64,000 nt of DNA, from contig JAHQWK010000025.1 in NCBI GenBank assembly GCA_029856145.1, positions 30,582-94,581 of the forward strand, read 5' to 3'. The translations under genes and the position numbers were made by a program. Origin of the DNA: Promethearchaeia archaeon. GTDB taxonomy: Archaea > Asgardarchaeota > Lokiarchaeia > Sigyniarchaeales > SOKP01. The notes beneath the pieces were generated by a model. The model saw only the letters and a list, made by a program, of their open reading frames with translations, did no database searches and was not told the DNA's origin. Of this stretch, positions 16,704 through 25,814 are shown one piece after another. How positions within the stretch are numbered: position 1 is the first letter of the stretch; every line of letters begins with the position of its first letter.

Positions 16704-18284
16704 CTACCAAACTAAGTTCGATATAATATCTTTTGCCGTATCAGCTTGTTTCTTACTTAAAATTTTACGAATCCTTAGATCATTAATAGCATCTTCAAGA
16801 CGTGTATCTAAGTTTTTTGTTTCCATCAAATTATTTTTATCGGATTGTGTTTCAACTAATTCAATCATTGCATTGTCTTTATTCATTAAATCTCGTAATT
16901 TTTGTCTGAATCCCGCTTTAACTTTCGTTTCTACTTTTTTCCCTTTGTCAATTAATATGGGTAGTACAGGAGCTCTTTCAGTGGTTCTCTTTGTATTAAG
17001 ATCGGTAAAGAAGAATATATATATCGGGATACCTACAATGACATTTTGAGTCTTGATCTCAAGAGTGTAGTTATTAAAGAAGTTTTGAACATCAGTCATC
17101 TCTCTATCTTTAATAGATTCAATATTGTCCAAACTAGATTGTTTTTCTGTTTTTATTTGAGCAATTGTACCTTCAGCAGAAGTTAAATCTTTACTAAGTC
17201 CACTATGCTTTGCTTCAATTTGTTTTTCAACCTCTGCTTTTTTCCGTTCTAACTCTCTTAACTTCTGTTGTTTTGTTTTTTCGAGATCAGAGATTTCACG
17301 TTGAACATTTTTTCTTAGTTGAGCAATTTCATTATTATATCTACTGATAGAATTTCCTAATTCTCTATATTTTACATTAATATCCTTTAAACCTTCTTCT
17401 ACTAAGAATAGATCACGGTTATTAATTGCATTTTTCAAGCCATCAACACTATTTTTAATTGAGCTAAGATTATTATTCAATTCTCCTGTTTTATCATTTA
17501 TTTTATATTTTCCTAGTTTTACTAATTCTTCTGGAGATTTTTCAATTTCTCGTTCTTTTTCTGCTTGTATTTCCTTATTTAATATTGCGAGTTGTTTCTC
17601 TTCTTCACCTGTATCTACCTTAGTATCTCTAATTTTGTCTACTTCTTGCCCTCCTTTTTGTATCCATCTCTCACATAATTTTATAATAGCATCTCCAAAC
17701 GTATCAAGCATTTTAACATCTTTCTGTGAAACATATACTGGGATTTCTGTTGCTATTTTTGTCTGATTAACACTTTTAGTAATAGGTCCTCCTTCTAGTA
17801 TAAAATAAGGAGTAGAATGAGAACTTAAACCATATTGGTTAAGGAAAAAATTCTGAAAAAAACCTACTTCATTGGTATTAAATAAAGCCTCTTGTATAAC
17901 AGTGCCCCTTTTAAAGTTTTTTGAACGTCTTAGATATGTATTATTATAAGTCTGTAATGAATTTAAAAAAGATACAGGATCTGCTCCTTTAATAACATTT
18001 TCAGGTCTAGGTGGCATTTGAGCAAACTCTCCTACACTTAACTTCTCTTGTTTATTTAAGAGATAACTACAGACACAAGCTCTTGTATCACTTAATGGTA
18101 TTAAACGAACTGGCCAGAATGCTGTTGAAATTTTTGATATTTTTCCTAATTTTTTAAGACTTTTACCATATATACTAATACAATCAATTAAACCCATCGC
18201 TAATTCATTTAATAGAGCCGCTTGGCTACGTGCAGGATTCACTTCGCCCATATTAATTAAATAAGGTACTACTTTATCAACCAT
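16704..18284 (-). CDS. Coiled-coil protein of unknown function
   Basis: 526 residues from the ATG at 18284; the TTG 14 codons further up is less likely because AAGTGA precedes the ATG. Not recognised as a known family. An N-terminal globular part (1-220; VPYLINMGEVNPARSQAALLN, several conserved-looking Cys such as RACVCSYLL) is followed by long charged helices (about 230-410) with heptad character, for instance ISDLEKTKQQKLRELERKKA, and then a compact C-terminal domain with strands GIPIYIFFFTDL and ILIDKGKKVETKVK. No membrane span or signal. The architecture (head, long coiled coil, tail domain) suggests a structural or scaffold protein. Function not assigned. Confidence 0.6.
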   Translation of the reverse strand: MVDKVVPYLINMGEVNPARSQAALLNELAMGLIDCISIYGKSLKKLGKISKISTAFWPVRLIPLSDTRACVCSYLLNKQEKLSVGEFAQMPPRPENVIKGADPVSFLNSLQTYNNTYLRRSKNFKRGTVIQEALFNTNEVGFFQNFFLNQYGLSSHSTPYFILEGGPITKSVNQTKIATEIPVYVSQKDVKMLDTFGDAIIKLCERWIQKGGQEVDKIRDTKVDTGEEEKQLAILNKEIQAEKEREIEKSPEELVKLGKYKINDKTGELNNNLSSIKNSVDGLKNAINNRDLFLVEEGLKDINVKYRELGNSISRYNNEIAQLRKNVQREISDLEKTKQQKLRELERKKAEVEKQIEAKHSGLSKDLTSAEGTIAQIKTEKQSSLDNIESIKDREMTDVQNFFNNYTLEIKTQNVIVGIPIYIFFFTDLNTKRTTERAPVLPILIDKGKKVETKVKAGFRQKLRDLMNKDNAMIELVETQSDKNNLMETKNLDTRLEDAINDLRIRKILSKKQADTAKDIISNLVW

Positions 18285-18451
18285 ATTTGATTCACTTGAT
18301 ATTTCTATATTTATTTTTAATATCAAGATAATAATTAAAGTTATGCTTTTGAGTTAATTAAATAACATCTCAATTAAAATTTTAAATAATGTAAGAGAAA
18401 ATTAATATCATGGAATAAAGATAATTTCTGAAAATCATAAGTGTTGAAATA

Positions 18452-19261
18452 ATGATAGATAAATTTCTGGACGGAAAGGGTGCTCTAATCACAGGAGGAG
18501 CTTCTGGTTTTGGTAGAGGTTTTGCGTTCGCTTATGCACAAAGAGGAGCAGATTTAGTATTAGTAGATATTAATGGAGAATTATTAGAAGAAACTGCTAA
18601 AAAAGTCAAGCAAGAAACAGGTCAAAACGTAATTCCAATTGTATGCGACGTAACAAAATCAGATCATGTTCAAAATATGGCAAAACAAGCTTTCAATGAA
18701 TTGGATAACATCTATATTTTAAATAACAATGTAGGTGGAGGATTTGGTTTTTTTGATTTATTAAGAGTTAGAGAAGATATTTTTGACAAAACTATAGCTC
18801 TTAATCTAAAGGGACAATGGTTAATCGCAAAAGAAGTATGTAAAAGAATGAAGAAACAAAAATTTGAACCACTGGCGGGAAAAGTTATTCATACCGCTTC
18901 AATAGCAGGTGTTAAAGTAGATGGAGGAACTCCCGTATATTCTATAAGTAAAGCGGGTATTATTGCAATGATGCAATTGCTTGCTCAAAGCTTAGCTCCA
19001 AAAATAACTGTTAATGCTATCTCTCCTGGATACCATTTAACAGGAGCATATAAAGACAAATTAGATGTAATGAAAATGACAATGGATGAGGGTCATGTAA
19101 AGACTCCCTTAAATAGATATGGTACAGTTGAAGATGTTGTCAATGTTTCTGTTTTCTTAGCTTCTCCAGATTCAAATTTCATCACAGGGCATAACTTCAT
19201 CGTAGATGGAGGAATCGCAGAAGTTGGTGTTCAAGCATATTATTTTAAATCAGAAATTTAA
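18452..19261 (+). CDS. Short-chain dehydrogenase/reductase
   Basis: An NAD(P)-dependent oxidoreductase of the classical SDR family, 269 residues. GGASGFGRGFAF near residue 16 is the dinucleotide motif; VDIN after strand 2 (Asp at the specificity position) favours NAD; NNVGGG replaces the usual NNAG; catalytic Ser lies in HTASIAG and YSISK carries Tyr and Lys. The C-terminus shows the common FITGHNFIVDGG. It starts a plus-strand run with a small membrane protein and a second SDR. The substrate cannot be read; a 3-hydroxyacyl or polyol substrate is possible. Confidence 0.85.
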   Translation: MIDKFLDGKGALITGGASGFGRGFAFAYAQRGADLVLVDINGELLEETAKKVKQETGQNVIPIVCDVTKSDHVQNMAKQAFNELDNIYILNNNVGGGFGFFDLLRVREDIFDKTIALNLKGQWLIAKEVCKRMKKQKFEPLAGKVIHTASIAGVKVDGGTPVYSISKAGIIAMMQLLAQSLAPKITVNAISPGYHLTGAYKDKLDVMKMTMDEGHVKTPLNRYGTVEDVVNVSVFLASPDSNFITGHNFIVDGGIAEVGVQAYYFKSEI

Positions 19262-19284
19262 ATTTTTAAATAGAGGTGAAAAAT

Positions 19285-19695
19285 TTGTTAAATATAATAA
19301 TAGCAATATTTCAGATAATATGGATATTGCTCTTTGTAGGTTTTTGGGTTGTTTTTTATTTTACAGAGTATAAAAAAGGTAAGATGTCAGAGGTTTTATA
19401 CAAGCATGAAATTTCCTTCCCATTTCCAGAGCTAGTATGGATTGTGCCAAATCTTATTGTAGCTGCTATAGGTATACTAATAGAACAAAGTTTTGGGTTT
19501 TTTTTTTCTGCTTTAGCAGGTAGTGGGATGGTCTTCATAGGAATTATAGATATAGCGTTTGATATACAAAATAAGCTATTTAATAGAGAAAAATATGGTT
19601 TTGATGCACTTGTGAGTATAGGGATCATCGTTCTAACCTTAATATTTGGTCCAATTTTTATTATATATGGAGCATTTGGTCTTGGTATTATCTAA
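19285..19695 (+). CDS. Four-helix membrane protein, unknown
   Basis: The start is set at the TTG at 19285 because a strong GAGGTGA site (19273-19279) lies five bases upstream; the GTG at 19276 sits inside that site and is rejected. The 136 residues contain about four hydrophobic segments, the first at 2-25 and the last at the C-terminus (LTLIFGPIFIIYGAFGLGII). Not recognised as a named family. Lying between two SDR genes with 20-bp gaps, it is probably co-transcribed and may anchor or assist a lipid-modifying step; that is inference. Confidence 0.65.
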   Translation: MLNIIIAIFQIIWILLFVGFWVVFYFTEYKKGKMSEVLYKHEISFPFPELVWIVPNLIVAAIGILIEQSFGFFFSALAGSGMVFIGIIDIAFDIQNKLFNREKYGFDALVSIGIIVLTLIFGPIFIIYGAFGLGII

Positions 19696-19715
19696 TTGGA
19701 AATAGGGGAAAAATT

Positions 19716-20567
19716 ATGGCAAAAGAAAAGTTGATAAAAAAACAACCTTTTAAAGGTAAAGTCGCATTTCTTATTGGTGCTTCAACTGGAATGGGAAGAG
19801 CTATTGCAAAAGATTTTGTACAACTAGGTGGTAGTGTACTAATAATTGCTAGACGTCAGAATGTCTTAGAAGAAACTGCTAAAGAGATCCAGCAAAAAAT
19901 TTCAGATAAATCTCAATTTGTAGAATCTATATCGTGCGATGCTACAGACATGGAGAAATTGAAACCATTGCTAGAAGATTTTATTAAAAATCATGGATTA
20001 CCAGATTATTTATTCAATCTAGTAGGCCGTGCTATCCCTGGTTATATTGAACAATACACTCTTGAAGATTTTAAAGAAAACATGAATATGAATTATTTTG
20101 GTCAATTAATACCTACTCTTATTCTTCTCCCATATTTTATGAGAGAGAAGAAAGGACATCTAATCTACTTTTCATCTATTTTAGGGTATTTGGGAATGAT
20201 GGGATTTTGTGCATATGTCCCTACCAAATTTGCTATTGTAGGATTGGCAGAAGCTCTACGCAATGAATTAAGACCATATAACATTAAATGTTCAATAGTA
20301 TATCCTCCCGATACAAATACACCAGGACTTAAAACAGAAAATGAGGGTAAAACACCAGAATGTGTGATGATGTCGGAAACTGGAGGTCTACTAGAGCCCA
20401 AGGAAGTCGCAGAATATGTTATCGAAAAAACTTTGAAAAATAAATTCCATATTTCTCCGGGTATGGCAAAAACGTTTCGTTACCTTCATAGAATTTTTCC
20501 TAAAGTTGTTAGATGGTATTTAGATCGAGACTACAAAAAAGCACGAAAAAAGTTGGGTAAAATATAG
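19716..20567 (+). CDS. SDR similar to eukaryotic 3-ketodihydrosphingosine reductase
   Basis: An NADP(H)-type SDR of 283 residues. GASTGMGRAIA is the nucleotide motif, ARR after strand 2 favours NADP, the catalytic Ser lies in YFSSILGYLGMMGFCAY and the Tyr-Lys pair in YVPTK. The region YPPDTNTPGLKTENEG, then MSETGGLLEPKEVAE, closely follows the characteristic KDSR segment of eukaryotes (YPPDTDTPG..., ISET...P..VA) as I recall it. In eukaryotes KDSR reduces 3-ketosphinganine in sphingolipid synthesis. Whether this protein acts on a long-chain ketone is unknown; no serine palmitoyltransferase is nearby. Family similarity is visible, the substrate is inference. Confidence 0.72.
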   Translation: MAKEKLIKKQPFKGKVAFLIGASTGMGRAIAKDFVQLGGSVLIIARRQNVLEETAKEIQQKISDKSQFVESISCDATDMEKLKPLLEDFIKNHGLPDYLFNLVGRAIPGYIEQYTLEDFKENMNMNYFGQLIPTLILLPYFMREKKGHLIYFSSILGYLGMMGFCAYVPTKFAIVGLAEALRNELRPYNIKCSIVYPPDTNTPGLKTENEGKTPECVMMSETGGLLEPKEVAEYVIEKTLKNKFHISPGMAKTFRYLHRIFPKVVRWYLDRDYKKARKKLGKI

Positions 20568-20573
20568 TTAAAT

Positions 20574-20596
20574 CTAGTTTTTTTATTATTTTTTTG
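20574..20596 (+). terminator. T-rich terminator between convergent genes
   Basis: Just after the KDSR-like stop the plus strand runs into T tracts broken by single other bases (TTTTTTTATTATTTTTTTG around 20578-20596), the usual archaeal intrinsic termination signal. No hairpin is needed or seen. It partly overlaps the end of the convergent methyltransferase gene. Confidence 0.4.
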
Positions 20597-21209
20597 CAAA
20601 GATATATCTAAATTTGTGAGTATGTAGACCAAGATCACCATGATTCTCTTTCTCTTCAATAATATTTGTTTCAATCACAGAAAATGCATTGAAATGTTTC
20701 AATATATCTTCTTTTGTAAAATAATGTGTAGGTCGATATGGCTTACTTTCGAAAGTGTTCTCTTCAATTTTAGTGCCTTTTCCAAAACGTTCTTCTTGTT
20801 CAGAAAATACTGAGAAAAATATAAAACCATTATCTCTTAGTTGGCTATAACATTTTTCTATAAACAAGGCTCGTTCATTTTTTAGTAATAAGTGTAATAG
20901 GTTATAGCAAAATATAGCATCATACATTTCATCATTGAAGGGCATATCTAACACAGAACCTAACATTAGTTTAGATTTTGAATCTAATTCTTTGGCTATA
21001 TTTAAGCCTATTTCAGAAATTTCAATACCTGTCACTTCATAATTATTTAATGAAAAGAATTTTGTGTGTCTTCCGTAACCACTCCCGGGAATTAAAATTT
21101 TTTTAATATCATAGTTTTTGAATAATTTAAGGGCATAAATTGCAGTTTTACTAGGTTCAATTCCCCAAATTTTTCCTTTACCTGAGAACCTCTTGTTCCA
21201 ATATTCCAT
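20586..21209 (-). CDS. Class I SAM-dependent methyltransferase
   Basis: 207 residues. The SAM-binding motif I is ILIPGSGYGRHTKFF (residues about 38-52), acidic residue of motif II in VTGIEIS, motif IV region YDAIFCYNLLHLL, and post-motif FFSVFSEQEERFGKG. N-terminal MEYWNKRFSGKGKIWG is typical of tellurite-resistance (TehB)-like or thiopurine-type small methyltransferases. Substrate not assignable. Convergent with the KDSR-like gene and not obviously in an operon. Confidence 0.85.
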   Translation of the reverse strand: MEYWNKRFSGKGKIWGIEPSKTAIYALKLFKNYDIKKILIPGSGYGRHTKFFSLNNYEVTGIEISEIGLNIAKELDSKSKLMLGSVLDMPFNDEMYDAIFCYNLLHLLLKNERALFIEKCYSQLRDNGFIFFSVFSEQEERFGKGTKIEENTFESKPYRPTHYFTKEDILKHFNAFSVIETNIIEEKENHGDLGLHTHKFRYIFAKK

Positions 21210-21328
21210 AGATGCTTAAAAGTTATTAAATTAGAAGATTTATTTATTCAAAATAAAAATATATTAATAAATATTAAAATTTCTATTTAATTGATTCAAT
21301 GTTAAAATATAAGGAATGAAACCAGAAA

Positions 21329-22456
21329 TTGAAAAACATCCATAACAAAGTAAAAAAAATCGGTTTAATTGTAAATCCTATTTCCGGAATGGGTGGCAGT
21401 GTAGGACTTAAAGGCACTGATGGTGATATTTACAAAAAAGCTATAGAAATGGGTGCTACTCCTATTGCACCAGACAGAGTAAGTGAATTATTATCTCAAA
21501 TTAAACGAAAAAATGAAATTTTTTTTCTTGTAGCACCGGGCATAATGGGGGCAGATTATATCAAGGATCAAGGATATAATTTCGATATCATAGGAGAAAT
21601 TAGTGATCCTTCAGGTCCACAAGATACTAAAAGGATAGCAAAAAAAATGATCGATTCTACAATTGAATTATTAGTATTTTGCGGAGGAGATGGAACCGCA
21701 AGAGATATTTATGACGCTATTGGATTACAAAAGCCTGTGGTTGCAATCCCTGCGGGAGTAAAAATGTTTAGCTCTGTTTTTGCGCTTAATCCTAAAGCTG
21801 CGGCTCAAATTATAGATAAATTTATAGAAGAGTTTGTTGAGACACAAGAAAAAGAAGTATTAGATATTAATGAAGAACTTGTACGGAAGGATAAATTGGA
21901 ATCAAAATTATATGGATATTTGAAAGTGCCAAAAATCTTGAGTTTAATACAATCCAGTAAAGTTGGTTCAAAATTTGGAAAAACAGTGGAGCAAAATAAA
22001 CAAGAAATCGCGCAATTCATAGTTGAGAATATGACAAGTGATGTTTTATATTTATTAGGTCCAGGAACAACAGTAAAAACAATTGCAGATTATTTAAAAT
22101 CGCCAAAAACTCTCCTCGGAATTGATGCGATATACAATAAAAAGATAATCGGAAATGACTTAAATGAAATAGGTATACTTGAATTGCTAAAAGAGCATAA
22201 AATAGCCCAGATTATTATATCGCCCATAGGAGGTCAAGGTTTTATCTTTGGAAGAGGAAATAAGCAAATTACTCCACAAATTCTTAGAATAATAGGGAAA
22301 AATAACGTAAAAATTATAGCAACAGAAGAAAAACTGAAAGAACTCGAATGTTTAAGAATTGATACAGGTGATAATGAAGTTGACGATATATTTAAAGGCT
22401 TTACTAAAGTGATTATTGGATATAAAGAAGAATTAATAATAGAAATAAAATGTTAG
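21329..22456 (+). CDS. ATP-NAD kinase-like protein (COG3199 type)
   Basis: 375 residues with the NAD-kinase/diacylglycerol-kinase fold: GLIVNPISGMGGSVGLKG at the N-terminus and CGGDGTARDIYDAIG near 118, the nucleotide-phosphate signature, followed by PVVAIPAGVKMFSSVFA. The C-terminal half (YLLGPGTTVKTIADYL, then SPIGGQGFIFGRGNKQ) matches the longer archaeal/AcoX-associated branch rather than standard NadK. It probably phosphorylates NAD or a related substrate. Start is TTG at 21329; an out-of-frame ATG at 21316 has the nearest AAGGA site, so the start is uncertain by a few codons. Confidence 0.8.
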   Translation: MKNIHNKVKKIGLIVNPISGMGGSVGLKGTDGDIYKKAIEMGATPIAPDRVSELLSQIKRKNEIFFLVAPGIMGADYIKDQGYNFDIIGEISDPSGPQDTKRIAKKMIDSTIELLVFCGGDGTARDIYDAIGLQKPVVAIPAGVKMFSSVFALNPKAAAQIIDKFIEEFVETQEKEVLDINEELVRKDKLESKLYGYLKVPKILSLIQSSKVGSKFGKTVEQNKQEIAQFIVENMTSDVLYLLGPGTTVKTIADYLKSPKTLLGIDAIYNKKIIGNDLNEIGILELLKEHKIAQIIISPIGGQGFIFGRGNKQITPQILRIIGKNNVKIIATEEKLKELECLRIDTGDNEVDDIFKGFTKVIIGYKEELIIEIKC

Positions 22457-22469
22457 TAAAATATTAATT

Positions 22470-24350
22470 TTAAATGATGTTAAGTTCCTTTAATTTTTTT
22501 TCAGAGGGTTTTCCGGTTTCCCAGTCCCATTCTCGCTGTTTATAATAGGTTCTTAAATTTTCTTCTAATTCTAATTTTACATGAACAGTTTTACCAGTTT
22601 TTAATTCTTGTTTTAGTATATTTGGTAATTTGTCGTCTTCCCTTGTAGTTCCTAGGCTACAATTTAATAATCTTTTTAAGTTATTTATTCGTTCTCCAAC
22701 TTTTAAAATTGATTTTTTGTCATAATTAAAACCAGTTGCAGAGTTTATGTGTCCTATAATATGATCTAAACTGAGACTGACAAAACTACAATTAATAGCA
22801 GAATCATCTATGGCTCTGATATCTTGTAAAGCAATAACTCCTTTTTCTCTCCCTTTGATTGACGATCTACTTTTGCCAATTTTTACACGTAATTCTGGAT
22901 AAGAAGCAGTTGTTATTTCTACGCTATACCAATCACACTTTTGATGATTTGCTCCCACACAACTTGTAATATAACTTAAAGCTTGCCCCGCAAACGCTCT
23001 TGGATCATGCATAGGCATTTCTAAGCCTTTCACATGAGCAGCTAATTCTGGATCAATTCCTAGTTCTTCAGCAATTAATCGGACACCTTCAGCTAGCAAG
23101 TTTCCTATCCCTTCCCGACGTGAAATCTTTTTAACCAAGTTTAATATTAATTTTCCATTGCCCCATTTTATCTCTTCGAGTTTGATATCATCTAAGAGTT
23201 TTTTTATTTCTACAATATTAAGATTATTTTCAACTAAATATATCAGAAAGGCAATACAGACCCCAGTTGATATTGTATCAATTCCATATAAGTTACATAA
23301 ATGGTTAGCTAAAATTACATCTTTAGAGTCAAATACACCACATAAAGGCCCAAATGCGGCTACGGTTTCATATTCAGGACCATCAACTTTTATTTCTTCA
23401 CCATTGTCTACAATAATCGTTTGCTTGCCACATTTCATAGTGCAACCAGCACACCCATAGTCTAATACGGGATATTCCTCTCTCAAAGTTTTTCCTGTTA
23501 ACTTTTCAGCCGGAAATTCTGTTTCTGTAAAATAATATGCAGGAGTATCTCCAAGAGCCATTCCAATATCGAGATAACAGTTTGTTCCATATAAAGTATA
23601 TAAAAGCGGTGTTGTCGACTGAAGAAGATTACCTATTTTTGCTTTCTCTGCTTTTTTTATTAATTCTTTACCTATATTTGGATCACTAATTTTGATTTTT
23701 ACAGTTCCATGAATAGCAATTGCTTTCAATTTCTTTGAACCCATTATTGTTCCCAACCCACATCTTCCAATAGCTCTCCCTTCATCATTTATAATCCCTG
23801 CGTATTTTACCAGATTTTCTCCAGCAATTCCTATAGTAGCAATCCTAACTTTATCATTTTTTAGCTCATTTTTAATTATTGATTGAGTTTCATAAGTATC
23901 TTTACCCCATAATTTACTTGCATCTTTAAATTCAATTTTTTCATCATGAATATATAAATAGATAGGATCTTTAGATTTTCCAACAATAACTAGAGCATCA
24001 AACCCACTATTCCTTAGTGAGATACAAAAAAATCCCCCCGATGTTCCTTCTCCCCAAATTCTTGTGAGGGGGGATATGCCAGTTACAGAATATCTCCCTG
24101 AAGAAGGTCTTATTGTTCCTGTTACAGGTCCAGTAGCGAAGATAAGTGGATTTTTTTCTGAAATGGGGTTATTTTTTAAAATTTCATAATCTTCATCTTT
24201 TAACCAATCATATGTTAATTTAGCACTTAACCCGGTACCACCTAGATAAGCTTTTGCTATTTGAGTATTTAAGTCTTTAAGCTCAACCTTTTGATTATTT
24301 AAATTAATATATGCAATTTTCCCATTATAACCAAACAATTGTTTGCTCAT
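22470..24350 (-). CDS. aor: Aldehyde ferredoxin oxidoreductase (tungstopterin)
   Basis: Oxidises aldehydes to acids with ferredoxin as acceptor, or the reverse, using a tungsten bis-pterin and one [4Fe-4S] cluster; cytosolic. 626 residues, full length. Cluster ligands at C300, C303 and C307 (CAGCTMKC), with a distal Cys near the C-terminus in NCSLGTTREDD. The N-terminal barrel has AYLGGTGLSAKL, FATGPVTGT and the pterin-binding RCGLGTIMGSKKLKAI. A Fe-dependent alcohol dehydrogenase is 21 bp upstream on the same strand, so aldehydes and alcohols are probably interconverted by the pair, for instance to dispose of electrons from amino-acid fermentation. Confidence 0.94.
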   Translation of the reverse strand: MSKQLFGYNGKIAYINLNNQKVELKDLNTQIAKAYLGGTGLSAKLTYDWLKDEDYEILKNNPISEKNPLIFATGPVTGTIRPSSGRYSVTGISPLTRIWGEGTSGGFFCISLRNSGFDALVIVGKSKDPIYLYIHDEKIEFKDASKLWGKDTYETQSIIKNELKNDKVRIATIGIAGENLVKYAGIINDEGRAIGRCGLGTIMGSKKLKAIAIHGTVKIKISDPNIGKELIKKAEKAKIGNLLQSTTPLLYTLYGTNCYLDIGMALGDTPAYYFTETEFPAEKLTGKTLREEYPVLDYGCAGCTMKCGKQTIIVDNGEEIKVDGPEYETVAAFGPLCGVFDSKDVILANHLCNLYGIDTISTGVCIAFLIYLVENNLNIVEIKKLLDDIKLEEIKWGNGKLILNLVKKISRREGIGNLLAEGVRLIAEELGIDPELAAHVKGLEMPMHDPRAFAGQALSYITSCVGANHQKCDWYSVEITTASYPELRVKIGKSRSSIKGREKGVIALQDIRAIDDSAINCSFVSLSLDHIIGHINSATGFNYDKKSILKVGERINNLKRLLNCSLGTTREDDKLPNILKQELKTGKTVHVKLELEENLRTYYKQREWDWETGKPSEKKLKELNII

Positions 24351-24371
24351 TTTTTAACCTCTGGTTTTTAA

Positions 24372-25658
24372 TTAAAAATCAATGATTCTTCCATCCCACG
24401 CAAATTCGAAAATTTTTCTGTATAGGTCTTCATTAATAGGACGATATGTTGTTAAAGTTACAGCATCATTAAGAGCGTAATCAGCTAACTTATCAATTTT
24501 TCCAAAATATTGTTCTTTTTGTATTTTTGGATCTTTAATGTCCTTAACACAAGTAGACCCATCAACTGAATGTATAAAATCTTTAATTGATTGAATAAGC
24601 TCATTTAATAAACTTTCTCTCTTTTTATTTTCAGTTTCGATACCGAAAATAGGACATAATTGGATCCATTTATCAGTAATTTTCGCCTTAAAAGCAATTC
24701 CATATGGTAAAAACATACTAACAGCAATACCATGATGAACCCCAAATATCTTACCAAAGCTATGACCTAAAGCATGATTTATTCCAGGAGCTTGGTTTCC
24801 ATATGAACCAAATGCAGCTAATGTTGAAGCAATTTGCATATGGCTTCGCGCTTCTATATCTCTTCCACCATACTTATAAGACCGAGGGAGATATTTTATA
24901 ATTTCTTCAATAGTTGTTTTATTTGTTGCATCAAAGTAGGGGTTACCCCAATTTGTTGTAAAAGACCCCATAGCATGTGCTAATGCATCTAAACCAGTAG
25001 CCATTGTTAAAAAAGGTGGCAAATCTTTTACAAATTCTGGATCTAATATAGTAATATCTGCTAATAATTCATCATGGACAACTTCTATTTTTTTTGGAGG
25101 ATCTCTGGTGGTATCAGTAATTAAAGCTGCCGTGGCAATTTCAGATCCAGTTCCTGCTGTAGTAGGTATAGCAATCAGATATTTAATCTTCTTACGTAAT
25201 CCAAGGGCTGCGCCAATGCTAGGCAAAATCATGAAAAGATTTTGTTTAGGTTTTTCATACTTTACTAAAACCATTTTAGCAGTATCGATAACACTCCCAC
25301 CCCCAATTGCAATGAGAATTTTGGGATGATATTGTTCGCAAATTTTAGCTCCTTCATCTATAGTTAATACTGGAACTTCTGGTAAAACACCAGACCATAC
25401 TTTATAATCCATATCAATTAATTTAAGGTAATCCTCTATATTTTTAACAAATTTTTGAGTAAATGAATCTGTAATGATTAAAGCTTTTCTTTCCTCCTTT
25501 TCAATAACTGCTTCTAAATATCTTGCTACTCTGAGTAGTGATGATTTACCTGTATATATTCTTGACAAGAAAAAATTTGTTTCTAATCCTCTTACCGCTC
25601 TAGCACCCAATATTGGCATCAGATCTTTAATTATTTTAGATTCATACCAAGTAGGCAT
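24372..25658 (-). CDS. Iron-containing alcohol dehydrogenase
   Basis: An NAD(P)-dependent group III alcohol dehydrogenase, 428 residues. Visible motifs: IAIGGGSVIDTAKM (nucleotide binding), IPTTAGTGSEIATAA, ATGLDALAHAMGSF and the metal-ligand HALGHSFGKIFGVHHG, with Asp and His ligands in the right order. An N-terminal extension of about 60 residues precedes the common fold. Next to the AOR gene and probably its operon partner: alcohol to aldehyde here, aldehyde to acid by AOR, or the reverse. Confidence 0.92.
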   Translation of the reverse strand: MPTWYESKIIKDLMPILGARAVRGLETNFFLSRIYTGKSSLLRVARYLEAVIEKEERKALIITDSFTQKFVKNIEDYLKLIDMDYKVWSGVLPEVPVLTIDEGAKICEQYHPKILIAIGGGSVIDTAKMVLVKYEKPKQNLFMILPSIGAALGLRKKIKYLIAIPTTAGTGSEIATAALITDTTRDPPKKIEVVHDELLADITILDPEFVKDLPPFLTMATGLDALAHAMGSFTTNWGNPYFDATNKTTIEEIIKYLPRSYKYGGRDIEARSHMQIASTLAAFGSYGNQAPGINHALGHSFGKIFGVHHGIAVSMFLPYGIAFKAKITDKWIQLCPIFGIETENKKRESLLNELIQSIKDFIHSVDGSTCVKDIKDPKIQKEQYFGKIDKLADYALNDAVTLTTYRPINEDLYRKIFEFAWDGRIIDF

Positions 25659-25814
25659 CTTAACATATCCCCTTTATTATCTTAACAAAATTTTTTTTTG
25701 AGTAATAGATATTAAAGACAGATTCAATAAAAAAACATTTTTAATTCAAGCTGCGATACTATCTTAATTAGAAAAAGATGATTAGTTTAATTTACAAATT
25801 TTTGGTTTCGAAAT

